From Monarcha castaneiventris obscurior (Eukaryota > Chordata > Aves > Passeriformes > Monarchidae), in assembly GCA_026261815.1 (NCBI GenBank), contig JAMPIT010000890.1, positions 7,656,001 to 7,720,000 on the forward strand: a stretch of DNA of 64,000 nucleotides. Reading direction: 5' to 3'. Under the pieces are notes generated by a model. That model ran no database searches, was not told the origin of the DNA, and saw nothing but the letters and a program-made list of their open reading frames with translations. Positions within the stretch are counted from its first letter, which is position 1; each line of letters begins with the position of its first letter. Below, in pieces: positions 50,950 to 63,200 of the stretch. Position numbers and translations under genes: made by a program.

Positions 50950-51040
50950 TAGATCTGCCTTTCCTGAAGGAGCAGCAGGATTTGAACCTCAATCTGTCAA
51001 ATGCAGATAGACCCATTAGTCATTTATTTTGCGTGGTGAC
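50950..51040 (-). mobile_element. Possible MIR-like fragment, antisense
   Basis: AGCAGGATTTGAACCTCAATCTGTCAAATGCAGATAGACCC resembles the tRNA-derived GGATTTGAACC box that MIR elements carry. The match is short and decayed, so a chance resemblance is possible. Confidence 0.3.
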
Positions 51041-51703
51041 TCACTAGGTGACCGAGTCTTACCTTTTCATGCTCATCTTGCACAACAAATTAAAACTGAG
51101 TCTGTTACCCAGGAGCAAAATGAGACTGAAAGCTACTGACAGGCTTTCTTTTCAATTAAGCCTTACGGTCTGTCAGCTGACTTCAGTCCTGGCTTTTTGA
51201 AGGCAGATCTAAAGATGCAAATCTGGAATGTTTCTTCTTCAGTAGCTGTACACCACCAGAGCTGTAGTAAGCTTTCATGTTGAAAAAAATTTTTTTTCGT
51301 ACCTGTTGAAATGCTTGGTTCTGCCACAGAAATGTTTGAATTACTGTGCACCACACTTCACTCACTGATAACACTCTTAATTAGAATAGCCACAGTACTG
51401 GGATCTCTCTCTAAGGGCAACCTAATGATATGGAGATGCAATGACTGCCGCTTGATCAGGGTAGAATTAGGCTGTGTTCTGCTCAGTGGTGCAGCAGCTC
51501 CCTGGTGCTCTGTTACTGAATGTTGTTTAACCAGGTGATAAATAAGTGTGAAATTCCAAATCCTGATCCCTTTTAATGCAGCAGATTAAAACGGAAAGCA
51601 AACACATTGTGGTAAATCTTGTTGTTTTTTGAATTCTAATTTGTTTTAAGATTTATCTTGTTTTTCCGTCAGGGCCTCCTACCTCCACCAGGAGTGAAAA
51701 TTT

Positions 51704-51728
51704 ATTTATTTACTTATTTGTTTGTTTT
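51704..51728. repeat. TTTA/TTTG tetranucleotide repeat
   Basis: ATTTATTTATTTACTTATTTGTTTG. It is followed by a T-rich CTCTTCAG that looks like a 3' splice site, but no exon is evident after it. Confidence 0.75.
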
Positions 51729-53354
51729 CTCTTCAGTCATGTTCCTTATATGATTTGAGGGACAACATTAGAACTTTCCAAGCATTCCTTCGTTGCTTGC
51801 TTGAACTTTTAATTTCTTGTGGTGAGTTAAGAAAGTGTTTGGGGACATAGCTAACCATAACATAAGAGAATGTATTTTGTGTTTCAGCTGTTCTTTCCAG
51901 CTCTCAACGGATGGGTTAAAGCTGTAGGTCAGATGCAGATAACTTTATATTGCTGTTTAAATCTGCTAAATATCTTTAGAACAGTGGTCTTTTTCCTCAC
52001 TTCATCCTGTCCATTCTTATCACTAATCTAAACAAGGAGAAAATCCCAAATATCTCAGAGAATGGAACTTCGGTCTCAAAAATTTAATGAATCTCAAACG
52101 TTCATGATATATGTGTGTCAGAGCTGACAGGGAATTGGTGTGCAGGGATATTGCTCGTGGCTTCCAAGATTATTGATCTCTCTGCTTAGCTGTGTGTACA
52201 TTTAAGACATGCATTGCTAGATGATGTCTGTGATAGACACCAAAATTTATGTATATTTTATTAAAAGAAATTTAAAATTTGTGAAGTAATGTTGATGTTA
52301 ATTTGGGTCCTGGTCCTGATCAGGAGTCACTGGGTGCTACTGCAGTGTGAATAAGAATGTTTTTAGGGAGAATCAGGAAGCACTGAAAAATGGAATTTTA
52401 AAAAGCTTTCAGATGGAGTTTCTTTCATATGTTATTTGAACTTTCTCACACATCCAGAGTGAAAATTACTGCATAGAACATTTCTATGAGAGCCTTCATC
52501 TTTGTTGTACTTTAAGGAAAAAACCCCAAATCATTAAGTGTGGAGGAAATGACTGCTTTGTTAGGGAATAACACACTTTAAAGTGTTAAAACCTTTTATC
52601 TAATAGAAGGAAATTTTGCTTTTTGGAAGTAGTAGGAAGACACTCTAGTACGCCTGTTTTTTGCCCCTGAGCAGATGCTGCATAAGCTTTAAGGAAAATT
52701 GCATTTATTCAGATGACTACAGGAGTTCAAGTTGTTTTCTAAGATGACTTCAATGTGTAGGTAAAAAATTCCAGTGCCATACAAACAGCACGTGACTTAC
52801 TGCTTTTACAGGAATATTTGATGTAAGCAGTCCTGTCAAAGAGATAAAAAATTATCCAATAATGTGAAAAACTAATAGGCCTTGACTGTAACTTGAAAAA
52901 AATGCTGATCCTGATAAGGATCTAAATCATTCACAATTCAGTTGAATCAGCAGTGAATGATTTTGGGCATCTTTGTCTCCATGCCAAATCAAAGGGCTGA
53001 ATTTTTGAAAGTGAAGGAATTGGATTTACATCTGACTTACATTCCAACTCATTGTGTATTTGAGCAGTCAGATGAAAATTTCTCCTAAGGTGATAAATAT
53101 TTGGGTTGCTCAAGTCAGGACATCCTGCTTCTTGGGAGCACTAAACATTTGCCATCTGGGTTTGGGCAGAATTAGCTCCTTCCCATCTGACTTTAAACTG
53201 AGTTTAATCTTTGGCTTAGTTCTTAAGCCAAATAGGCTTTTATTTACTGGAAAACTGACATGAAAGAGTAGTTCTACTGGTATTTGAGAACTAATATGGT
53301 GAACTGACTGTAATCCAAAAAGAAAATAAATTTAGCAGTGAAGAAACTCAAGAT

Positions 53355-53416
53355 TTAAACTGTCCTAAGCCTTAGTCCATTAACTGTCCTAAGTCCATTA
53401 AACTGTCCTTAAAATT
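53355..53416. repeat. Short tandem repeats of an ACTGTCCTAAG unit
   Basis: Three copies of ACTGTCCT(A/T)A, two followed by TCCATTA, with unit lengths of about 24 and 19 bases and a partial third copy. Confidence 0.75.
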
Positions 53417-53704
53417 GCATTGGGGAATCTCAGGAAGTGTGGGTATGATGCTGGCCTTGATAGTTAGCCAAACTGACAACAGTGGAAAGAGGAATCAGGT
53501 AGTATTAAGCAGAATAACCTCCCTCCAACACTGTTAAAACTATCACTTCATTGTTTTACAGAGCCATAATCATGGTTTACTTCATTTCTTTTAATGTGTA
53601 TTAGGTTGTAACAGGCCAATGAATGCTAACATTTTCAGGATATTTGCAAATCTGAGGAAAGCATTTTGTATTGCTACTTTGTGTAGAACTTATAATGGAA
53701 TTGA

Positions 53705-53816
53705 GGCCATGTTGGTGGATGTTGTCACCAAGTTGTCACCAACTTCCACCAACAAACTCCTACTTCCAACTTCCTACTTCCTACTTCCATCAACCAAACC
53801 TCCTACTGACTTCTAA
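53705..53816. repeat. Minisatellite-like region with a hairpin
   Basis: Two copies of GTTGTCACCAA are followed by ACTTCCTACTTCC-type repeats. GTTGGTGGA (53,711-53,719) and TCCACCAAC (53,745-53,753) are exact reverse complements, so the left part can fold into a hairpin. Confidence 0.75.
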
Positions 53817-54539
53817 TGTGTGTGACCCACATTAGTAAGTCTGCCAGACAGGAACTGGACTTAGGTGTAGCTTGCATGTTGAGTTCATTCCACTTACTCA
53901 TCTGAGTGGAATATGTAGATAACATCCACATGAATAGCACCAATCATGTAATACAGCTTCAAAAGTCAAGCGTTCACTATGCTAAACAGATTTTCTCCTT
54001 GTGTACCTATGTTAATAGTCTATATTATTTTTATTCTTTTGCTTTATACACCTTCTACCTTACAGTGCATTAGATAAACCAAATGGGCTCCCTCTGTGAG
54101 CAACTTTGATGCTTTGCTTTTATCGTGATGTTGCATGTGTGTCTCTGTATCTTATTTACAGCACCCCATTTGAAATCTCTAGGAAGTCACAGTTGCTCAC
54201 AAGCTTCACCATGGCACTCACTGCCGTAGTATCTGAGTTCATCCCAAATAGTAATGAATTTATTCTCACAACAGTGACTTCTGTTGCCTTCACTCACTGC
54301 TGCAAGTGCTTAGCACTTCTGCAAGTCAGACCCCAGGGTCTCCAGGCAGGCAACCAGAAAATGAGAGTGTTCAATTGTTGACTATCTGTGAAAGCTCACT
54401 GTGTTTTTTCCTCAGATGGAATTCATAGGTGATTGCTGACAGCAGTGTTGGCAAGACTGGGGATTCCTTGGTTGTATTCCAGGCTCTGGCATAGCATATA
54501 CTTCATTTACTCCAAATTGTCCCATGTTTGATTCCGCTG

Positions 54540-55210
54540 TTTTCCTTTCCTTGTTCCAGGCTCTTTCTCTTTAGTTATTAAGACCTTGTTTTTACTCCTT
54601 GAGCTTCTTGCCAGCAACTTCTCTCTCCCTCCTGCCATTGTATGAGTCAGTATTTTTCTTCTTTTCCCCCCCCTCCTTTTCTTGTTCCCTTCTTGCTGTT
54701 CTCTGAATCCAAATCTAGACATCGTCTCCCTGCTATTCCATTGTGCCTTCTCAATAGTCCTACATTTAGTTCAGCTTCTCAACAGTCCTAGGTTTAGTTC
54801 AGAACTTCATTTTTTTCCTTGATATAAATTCTATTTCATCCTCCTAGCTCCTCCTCCTCAGATTTCATGCAAAGCAAATACAGATTTCTGCAGTCCAAGT
54901 TTTCTACATTGCCTTATATCCTGACATTCACATTCTTGTTTGTCCTAGTCCCCATACAAATTATTTCATTCCTGCTAACTCTGCTTCTATTGAAGGCACA
55001 GTTTTCTTGCAGAGCCATTCTGGATGCCTTTCCCAAGCATCTTTACCATTTCCCTTCAACTTCCTCCTGCCCGTTTCCTTCTTTAGTCCCATTTCTTAAC
55101 TACCTATGAATGTCAATTATTTCCCTCTTCCATATTTCCCCTTATTCTCTCATACCCCTCCTGATGTCTTTCTTGTCTCCCTTTTGTCTTCCTGTTGTGA
55201 AGGTTCCTTT
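54540..55210. repeat. Pyrimidine-rich zone
   Basis: The + strand is enriched in C and T (for example TTCTTCTTTTCCCCCCCCTCC near 54,656), with few G. The open frames on both strands come from this bias. It may be an old decayed simple repeat. Confidence 0.5.
54747..54802. repeat. 28-bp tandem duplication
   Basis: CTTCTCAAYAGTCCTA followed by (CA or GG)TTTAGTTCAG is present twice in a row (54,747-54,774 and 54,775-54,802), identical at 25 of 28 bases. Confidence 0.85.
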
Positions 55211-56109
55211 GCTGTGTTCTTGTCCTCTTCCAATAAATCTGGGGAAAATACTGGAGAAATGAGCTGTCTGCCTTCAGCTCCAATTCCTGGGCCTGATCTG
55301 CCTGCAGCCTACTAGAGCTGCATCTTCATGGATAGTCCTGGTCAGTCTTGGGCTTGAGCTCAACAGTGCAGTTTAGGTAGTGAATTCAGATCAGAGGAGA
55401 CTTTGTGAATCAGAGGTGAGGCTACATTAGAACCTTCTTGTGTCAGAGATCTGTAAAGGTGACTGTGGCACATCATTGAAATGAACCCCGACGGAACTGG
55501 GGTTTTGGAATGGCAACATGAGGAACACTATCTCCTCTTCAGCATTAGTTTAATTGCCTTTGTTTAAAAACAATAAATTAGACCTAGGCAGATACTCGCT
55601 AGAGGAAAAAAAAGTATTCAGGTGGTTATAACAGTGATAAGAATTTATAATTGTCATATTGGAATACATTTATATGAGTGAAAAATTGACACTGTTACCT
55701 ACAGATTCCCCTCTGCCCCCTCCCTTTTCATTTTTTTTTTCAATGGCTAAAGGCAAATGAGACATTTGATTCAACTTTTAGATGAATGCTCTTGTGTCAC
55801 TGCACTTTGACTTGTCATGTCATAATTTTGTATATAGGCAGCCACCCTATAGGCTTCTGTGTGCTCAGGGAGCTTTTTCAAACAAGAACAAATGTTCTTA
55901 CCCATAAAAGTGGGTTCTCAGAATTTCGGTTGATATAAACTAGCATAAGGAAACACGAAATGTTCTTTATTCCTTTTCTGTTGAACAGTCACAGCAATTT
56001 TATACTGGCTACTGGGAGAGGTGAATTCTTTTAAATATACATTCCATACAGAGAGAATTTTAGGGAAGTAGTTTTAATTTTTTAATGATGTTAGAGAGTA
56101 TAAAGAAAA

Positions 56110-56445
56110 GTGGAAAACTAGGACTGGAATGGGCCTCAAGAGGTAATATTCTTGCCCCGAGTAATTTTATGTGTATTGTTCCAAGCAGATATCTGTCTTG
56201 CCTGTTCTAATTACAGACTTTCCGTATCCTCGCCAGGCAATTTGTCACAGTCTGTTACTCTTTTCCCTGTTTGAAAGTTTCCATTATGTTTAATATGCAT
56301 TGTTCTTGCTGCAAGTGGAATCCATTAATGAACACGGAAAACAGACTATTCCCATCTTCTTTGTTAGCAGCCTTTTATGTACCTGTGGATTACCATCCTG
56401 CATCTCCTCTAGCTTTTCTCTAGCCTGTCTTCAATGCTGCTACAC
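56110..56445 (-). mobile_element. Ancient CR1/L3-like LINE fragment, antisense
   Basis: On the + strand the segment reads AGGACTGGAATGGGCCTCAAGAGG, then CCAGGCAATTTGTCACAGTCTG, CTTGCTGCAAGTGGAATCCATT, AGCAGCCTTTTATGTACCTG and TCTCTAGCCTGTCTTCAATGC. This order and wording match the reverse complement of old amniote CR1 3' ends as I know them. No frame is open. It lies about 1.4 kb before the longer + strand relic and in the opposite orientation, so these are probably separate insertions. Confidence 0.7.
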
Positions 56446-57879
56446 ATTATTTTGCTAATCACTGAGATCTCAAATGAGAGAATTTTATATCACTTTCTTA
56501 AGTATTCTTTGTTGGAGCTTATCAGAAATTCTGGAAAGGCAGACACTATAACCAGGCAGGGAGATGGGTAGATTTAAAGGGCTGCAAAAATCTCCTCCTC
56601 TTTGCTTACCTGGAAAAAAAAAAAAATCTCTACTATATTTCTTTGAGATCCTTGTGAACTATTTTCACACCCAAGCCCAAGCTGTTGCTCCTCACAGACT
56701 TTTTCACTGTTTAGAAACATCTCATGTGTGTAGACACACGCTGTAGAATGTCCACAGGGATGATCACAGTGTTCTTGTAAACATTTATTCTGTGAGCTTA
56801 TTGCATTAATATGATTATATGATCAGGTGTCTTTTGATTTGTTCTTTTGTAGAGGTTTGATTTTTGTTTTGAGACTCTATACATGACCACCTCTGCTAGG
56901 TGAATGAAGCAAAGTTGCATAGAGTGTTCTTTTTTTGATTCAAGGCACATGGCAAAAATGACAATTGAATAGGAATTGAAGTAGACTAGAAAAATTTTCT
57001 GTAGAGGACCAGTATTTGCTGAATATGCAGTGGGTCACAAAAATGTAATCTTTTCTGCTTGTTCTTTTCTGGCTCCCCCACTTGATATACATGGTATCTT
57101 ACTTGAGGAGCAGTTGTAGCATTAATCATACAATTGGAAATTTCATAGAGATATAGACTGGGTTCTAAGATATTGTTTTCCTATTAGCCAGGTAAATTAA
57201 CTGACTCCTGGACAGTTTTACCTTTAATTGCTTCCCCTCTGTTCTTTGTGTGTAATATGGAACCATCTTGTTTTACAGGAGAGTTATGAAGCTAGATTAA
57301 TTCCATTTGTTTAAAAGAGGAGCACAGAAAGATAATAGAATAAGAGAACTATTGAAGGCCCATGAGGAAAGTGATAACTCTGTATTCAGTCCAGAGTTTG
57401 GACTGTGTCCAGTAAATACACTGTGGGATTGCAGTCTGGGTGGTGAATGTGGAAACAAGAGAGGAATAATGATCAATTGAGTACTCTCCATACCCTGCTT
57501 TGAACAGAAGAGTTGTCCTGTAGAAATACAGCATTTGAATGTAAATAGAGAATATGCCATATGCATACAAGGATGTCAGGGAGAGTTTGTTTAGACAGGC
57601 TTATTTCTGGAATCTTCCACCATCTGAGGTATTGAATTTGCCAATACTGTGTTCTTTAAATGTTAGGAGTTTTCGGGGGGAGGCTGTAAACTTCATAATA
57701 CCTGGATTTTACAGGATGCCTAACTCTATTTTAGTCTATTGCTATAAAAAAAGCATACTGGGAATTTTCTGTAAGGAATAGAAGTACTGGGATAATAACA
57801 AGGTAATAATGAAAGGGTGGTCATGCGTGTGGAGAAATAGTGCTTTGCAGTAAATGAAATGCATGTTTATAGCAGATAA

Positions 57880-60260
57880 ACAAATTAACTGTCAGGGAGT
57901 AATTAAGAATCCCTATTGAATATCTAGGCCTAAATTTAGTATAAGTAATAAGACTATAAGTGCTTGATCAATGAATGTGGCATACCAGGATAGGTCAGAG
58001 ACACTTGTCAGGAAATACAAGAGAAATGTGTTATTTCAGCTCACCATGATTGCGGCCTCCCATGTCAATTGGGTAATAGCTGTCAAGTCAAACTAAACTT
58101 TTAGACACCATAAATAACTTTCCACTGAGGAAGCTAATTGGTGAATCAATGGAGGGGCAGTTTATTGACACAATGTTATTACCAAAGTACATTCTGTAAC
58201 CAGGTGCTTAAATTCAGCATGCTGTCGGGAACAACAGAAGTCAGAAGAACCAATGCTGAAGTACTTAATTCCACAAATGGGGAATTTCAGGAAAATAAGG
58301 ATGCTTGTTAAAAAGAAACTGATAGAGGTGGCTAAAAAATCATCTTAACAGATGATATGGATATTGATTCAAGCCACTGTATTGGAAGCTAAAAAAATAT
58401 GATGCTTTGAAGCATTGTAGGAAGGTCAAGTTTGAAAAGCATCATTGTTAAATACTGAGATTAGAGAAATTATCAGAAATGCAGACGTCCTTCACAAAAT
58501 GGAATCCCTATTCAAATCTCAAGAATTAAAAAAAGAAAACAACAAAAAAAATTAGAATCTGCTAGGTTAAATGTGAAAAAACCTGTAAGGCAGAGCAAAC
58601 ACAATAGAGGAAGAACTTCCAAAGTCTTTCTCAAACTCCTGAAGTGTGGGGTGTCTGCCGGGTAGTACATAAGACCTGTGGAAGATCCCAGTATAAGAAG
58701 ATGAAGCACAGCCTTCATGCACAAAAAAGATTTGTTGCAGTGACAGTGCAAATGCAGAATAAACTGGGCAGATTCCCACACGGTGATTTTTTTTCAGAAG
58801 CTGGTTAGAGAATGTAACTCAACAGAAGAGATAGCAGAGCAAACTGACAAAATAAACAGTAAATATTGGTTAAAAATATCTGAACTCAGTGGCATTTGCC
58901 CAAGAGGTCTAGAGGACCATTAAAGGTGAACTACTTAAATTGATTTTTATTTATTGTATTGCCCAACACTTCCTTGGTACCAAAGAGCTGGAGAAAGATT
59001 AATATAATGCCAAGCTAGAAAATGGCTCCTTTAGAGTATCCAGGGAACTACTAACCACTGAGCCTGCATTCACCAAATTGATAGAAACTATGACAAAGAA
59101 TAGTAACTGGACAGATATGTTATATGTCCAGTATGTATAATATACTATGTTACATACATATGGTATATTAGGGAAGAATCAACTTGTCTTACTTAGTCAT
59201 TCCTCACAGCTAGAATTTACTTGAGGAGCTAGAGTAGTCCTGTCAACAGTCTACTTAGGTTTCCAGAAAGTATTTGAAAAGATTTCCCTTTTCCAAAAAA
59301 CTATAGGAAAAACTATCTAGCCATAACAATTTGAAAAGTACTCAACATGGAGAAGTATCTATTAAAAAAATTAAAAAAACTCCACACAAAACAGTAGGGC
59401 CAGAGTTAGAGTTCAGTCATAGGGTTTTGCACTGGGGTCTTAACTTTCTGGAAAAAGGGATTTATAGTGACTAATAATGGAATTCTTGTGAGATTTCCAA
59501 GATAGTCAAGATAAAGAAGAGAAGGAACAACTTCTAAGTGCAGCAAAAAAAGCAGAGGATGAAATTCAGTCTAAATGTACATATACAGAAGTACATATAC
59601 AGGTAGAAAAAGGAATCCCAACAGCAATCATACACAGTGATGGCAAACCAATTAATTACTACTTTTTAAGAATGAGATGAGCTGCAATAAGTATTTCTAA
59701 GCTGTTAGAAATTATAAGGAGAAGAGTGGAAAAACCCTAGAAAAAATTTTATGGCTTTATTTACATTCACAGTATGTCCATATATTGAAGTCTGTCTTGG
59801 ATGGATATATTAGTATTTGCAAAGTCAAGACAAAGAAGAATGACAAAGTTTATTAGAAAATTACTTTATCCTAAGTAGCAATTGAAAAATCAAGGAGTCC
59901 AGATTAGAAAAAAAAGATATGACTAAAGGGTATGTGACAGGAATCCAGAAATCCTTGTTAGGTTGAGAGAAGATGAACAGAGAATTATTATTTAAAGTTT
60001 CTTTCTGTACAAGAACAATGGCACATCAAGAGCAGTTAGCAGAAAGCAGTCTCAAAAGCAAGAGAAGATGCTCCTCAGAAGACACAGTTAAGATGAGCAA
60101 AACTGTGCCATTGGGTATTAGAGGAATGCCAAGTGGTTTTTTGGATCTAAAAATACAACTGCACAAAAGCAGAGAAACAGATTTCAGAAGGCTGTTAAAT
60201 ATAAATATATTACCACTGATTGAGAAGAGTCCCGAGCAGCAAATCACTGGATGTAAGGAG
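57880..60260 (+). mobile_element. Ancient CR1/L3-like LINE relic with reverse transcriptase fragments
   Basis: Conceptual translation recovers, in order, several scrambled blocks of the CR1/L3 ORF2 protein. They are CPRGLED (near 58,898), WRKINIMPS (about 58,990), PGNY followed by a stop and PLSL (about 59,040-59,066), and YLGFQKVFEKI (59,252-59,287), which corresponds to the family's YLDF-KAFD-V block. Stops and frameshifts separate them and no FADD catalytic box survives. Nucleotide similarity to amniote CR1 3' regions seems to continue to about 60,080 (GAACAGAGAATTATTATTTAAAG). The best supported span is 58,880-60,080; the outer limits are guesses. The degree of decay implies great age compared with the two young CR1 copies here. 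Confidence 0.75.
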
Positions 60261-63200
60261 CTTTAGAATGATAGCAAAAGTATGGAAAAGCCGAGACAAA
60301 GAGTAGCTGCATGTGTTGAGGAACAGGAAAGTGTTTCTGCACTATATGAAAAAGGGTGAAGACAGAGAGGAAGAGGAGTGAGCAGAGCTGATAGAAACTG
60401 CAGGTGTCTGAAAGATCAAAAATGGGAATTTGACACCAATGCTCAATAGCACTCATGTTATTTAGGAAAGGAGGGATGAAAAACCGACAAAAGAATGGAA
60501 AGGAGGAGTTGAAAATTGAGATATTTTGTGTGTGTAGCTGTATTGCTTTCTTGGATTGAGTGTTAGCCTATTGATTGGAAATGTTAGATTGACTGAATAT
60601 TTTTAAAGTACAGGAATTATATTTTCCATATGTTTGTAGGCTATTGTGCTCACAGAAATTAATATAAGAAAGTTTGGGGATTAGAGCTGTGTTGAGATGT
60701 AAATTCAAGTAAAATGAAAGTCTCTTTAGTCCATAAATGTTCTCTCACATGTATGATAATAAAATAGGAATCATCCACTAGGACAGTAGATTTGCAGAGC
60801 CCATACTATAATTTCATTCCCGATCTTGTGACAGACCTCTCTAAAATCAGCTGTGTATATATTATTTTTGTTTTATGTTTTTCTGTTCTCAAGTTCATTA
60901 GTTCTTTCCATTGTTAGACCACAGTCAGTTTAGCTTGTTAGCATGGTGAGGATTAACTGAAACATCAAAAAATCTTCCAGCTATCCAAGCAAAAGGAAAT
61001 AGAAATGTATTTCTATGTTCTTTGCTGCTGCATGCTCTTTAAAAAAAAAAAAAAAAGTCCTCAGTTGATGAATTGATATTATAATCTTTCCAAAGAGTGT
61101 GTTACAGACAGGCTCAGGAAAGGCCACTGAGGTAAGTGACTATGTTTTACAGTAGGGTGAGACATAAAATTAAGGCTGATAAACACAGTGCTTTCAAAGG
61201 ACTGCTAATTTTAAGCTCAAAGACATGGCTAATAAAAGAAACAGGGAAAAGAACATTTTGCTTACTAAATAACTTTTCACCCAAATCACTGGTTAATCCT
61301 CAATACAGTTATTTCCAATGTTTAGTCAATTCACACACGCAAAATACTTCACAATTATGTATTGCATAGTAATCAGCAATTATCCAGCAAAATATCAGTT
61401 CCATGAATGCTGCTAATTCACGTTGATTGCTTTCCAAGATGTGCTAGTGAAAGACAAAGATCTTCTGGGGTAGTTTTGCTAGATTTATTTGTCTCTTTTA
61501 GATTTAAAAGAGAATTACCTTCCCTTTCAAAACTGATTCCTTTGATTGCTAGCATGCATCTTTTCATTTCCAACCTAATACTCTATGCAGAATGCATTGC
61601 ATATGACTCCTGAGTAGTTCAGTTATTTATTTATCCCGCTGCAGTGGGAGCTGGTTCAGAATGAAAATCCTGTATTATCTGTTGGACAGGTATTAAAGAC
61701 AAAGTGTGAAACCATGAAACAAGAAGGTTTACGTGATGATCAGTGCTTTTTTTTTTCTACTGCAATTAGCTTTGTCTCAATCTTACTAATTGGATTACAT
61801 GTGAAAATGCAAGTCACCCTTGGGTCTCAAGGTTTGAATGAGGAATAACCATTTTGCAGTAATTTTCACTCTAAAGAGAGTTCTCTCAGAGGCTTAGGTC
61901 TTAGCTGTTATTCAGATGGACTGTGATAGTGGTTTTGGGTCAACTTGACAAAGTTGCCTGGTAGTTGGTAGTTATGTCTATGTAAGTGTCTGCAGCTATT
62001 CCAGGACCTGGGAAAGTTCAGAATTTGTTTTCTTTGAGATATGCAAACCCACCTCTGTCTTCTTTTTTCACCGGTTTCTTGTTTCGTAGTTGGCATGGGA
62101 TAAGGAGGTAATCTCCTTTTTTAGGAATAAGATCAGGAGAATTCTCCTGTTGACTTTAGGGTGTCTGGGAAGTTGTCAATGAAAGCTGATACCATGTCAC
62201 TTGGTTTGCAGGTAAGTAATTTCTGTGTTACGCAGAACCTTTCACAAGACAATTTGGGGACTGTTACTTCCTCAGATAGACCTTCACAGAAGTCCCAGTT
62301 TTTAGGTCTGGTTTTGTGGCCAAATGGTGAGTTTTTTGATTTGGCTTGGGTGTACTTACAGAGAGCTTATGTCTTGCCTGACTGGGTTTTCTTACATTGT
62401 ATTTTAAAAAGCATTCTGATTCAAAGTTCTGTTTTTCTACAGATGGAGCCTTCTCTGTCTGTCATATTTATTTGTAGCTTTCCCATTTTCTGTGTAACTC
62501 TCCCTCTCATTGTGTTCAGAGGTTTTTCTCCAGGCTTGCAGTGTTACTTTTGTTATCATTCATTTCTAGAAACCTTTTTATTTATAGTTCTATGAAATGC
62601 TCAAAGTACTTATCTGCATCAGTTTTATCTGTCTGGCATAGTCTGTCCGTCTAGGAGACTTATCAGTGGTGAAAGAACATTGCTTGTCTAAGAGCAGTTA
62701 TCAGTGATAATGGGACTTTTGCAGAAAAGAAAGGAAAAGTATATTTTACAGTACATTGTAGAGATATTCCGGAGTATGTTTGTATTTCTGATTCTGTGGT
62801 CTGATGCAATTTTTATTGAAATAGTGACTTCAGATGGATAGTATTTGGTTTCAGTCATAAAAGACTTGTCAGAAAATAGCAAACTGAGTTGCACTATAGG
62901 TAGGAACTGCAAGATTCCTTAGAGACTGATCTGCCATTTTTAGTACATGCTGGATTGCCATTTAAATCACTCGGAGTCTTGGATCCATGAAGAATAATGC
63001 GTTAGCTTCATCCAAGTTAGACTTTATTTTATTTTATTTTAAGCAATTTTTTGTAGTGAACTGTCAGTGGGTAAAGGTAGAGGCACGTTTTACATCCCCA
63101 CACCTGTTTGAAGAATGAACACCATCTGCCCAGGATTGCTGAGAATTGACTAATCTAGTGTTTTATTGCTCTGAATCATTGAGAGGAAATGCTACCAATA

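Larger units (their letters stand above)
45893..56109. other. Intron 1 stretch, repeats only
   Basis: Contains a 26-bp palindrome (46,561-46,586), a 27-base T run (47,699-47,725), a possible MIR fragment (50,950-51,040), TTTA/TTTG repeats at 51,704-51,728, small tandem duplications near 53,355, 53,705 and 54,747, and a pyrimidine-rich zone at 54,540-55,210. No exon-like segment stands out. Confidence 0.6.

Noticed and set aside
62161..62595. 144-codon open frame near the window end
   Set aside because: It starts at GTG, has a mixed hydrophobic composition typical of random AT-rich sequence, and no known domain.
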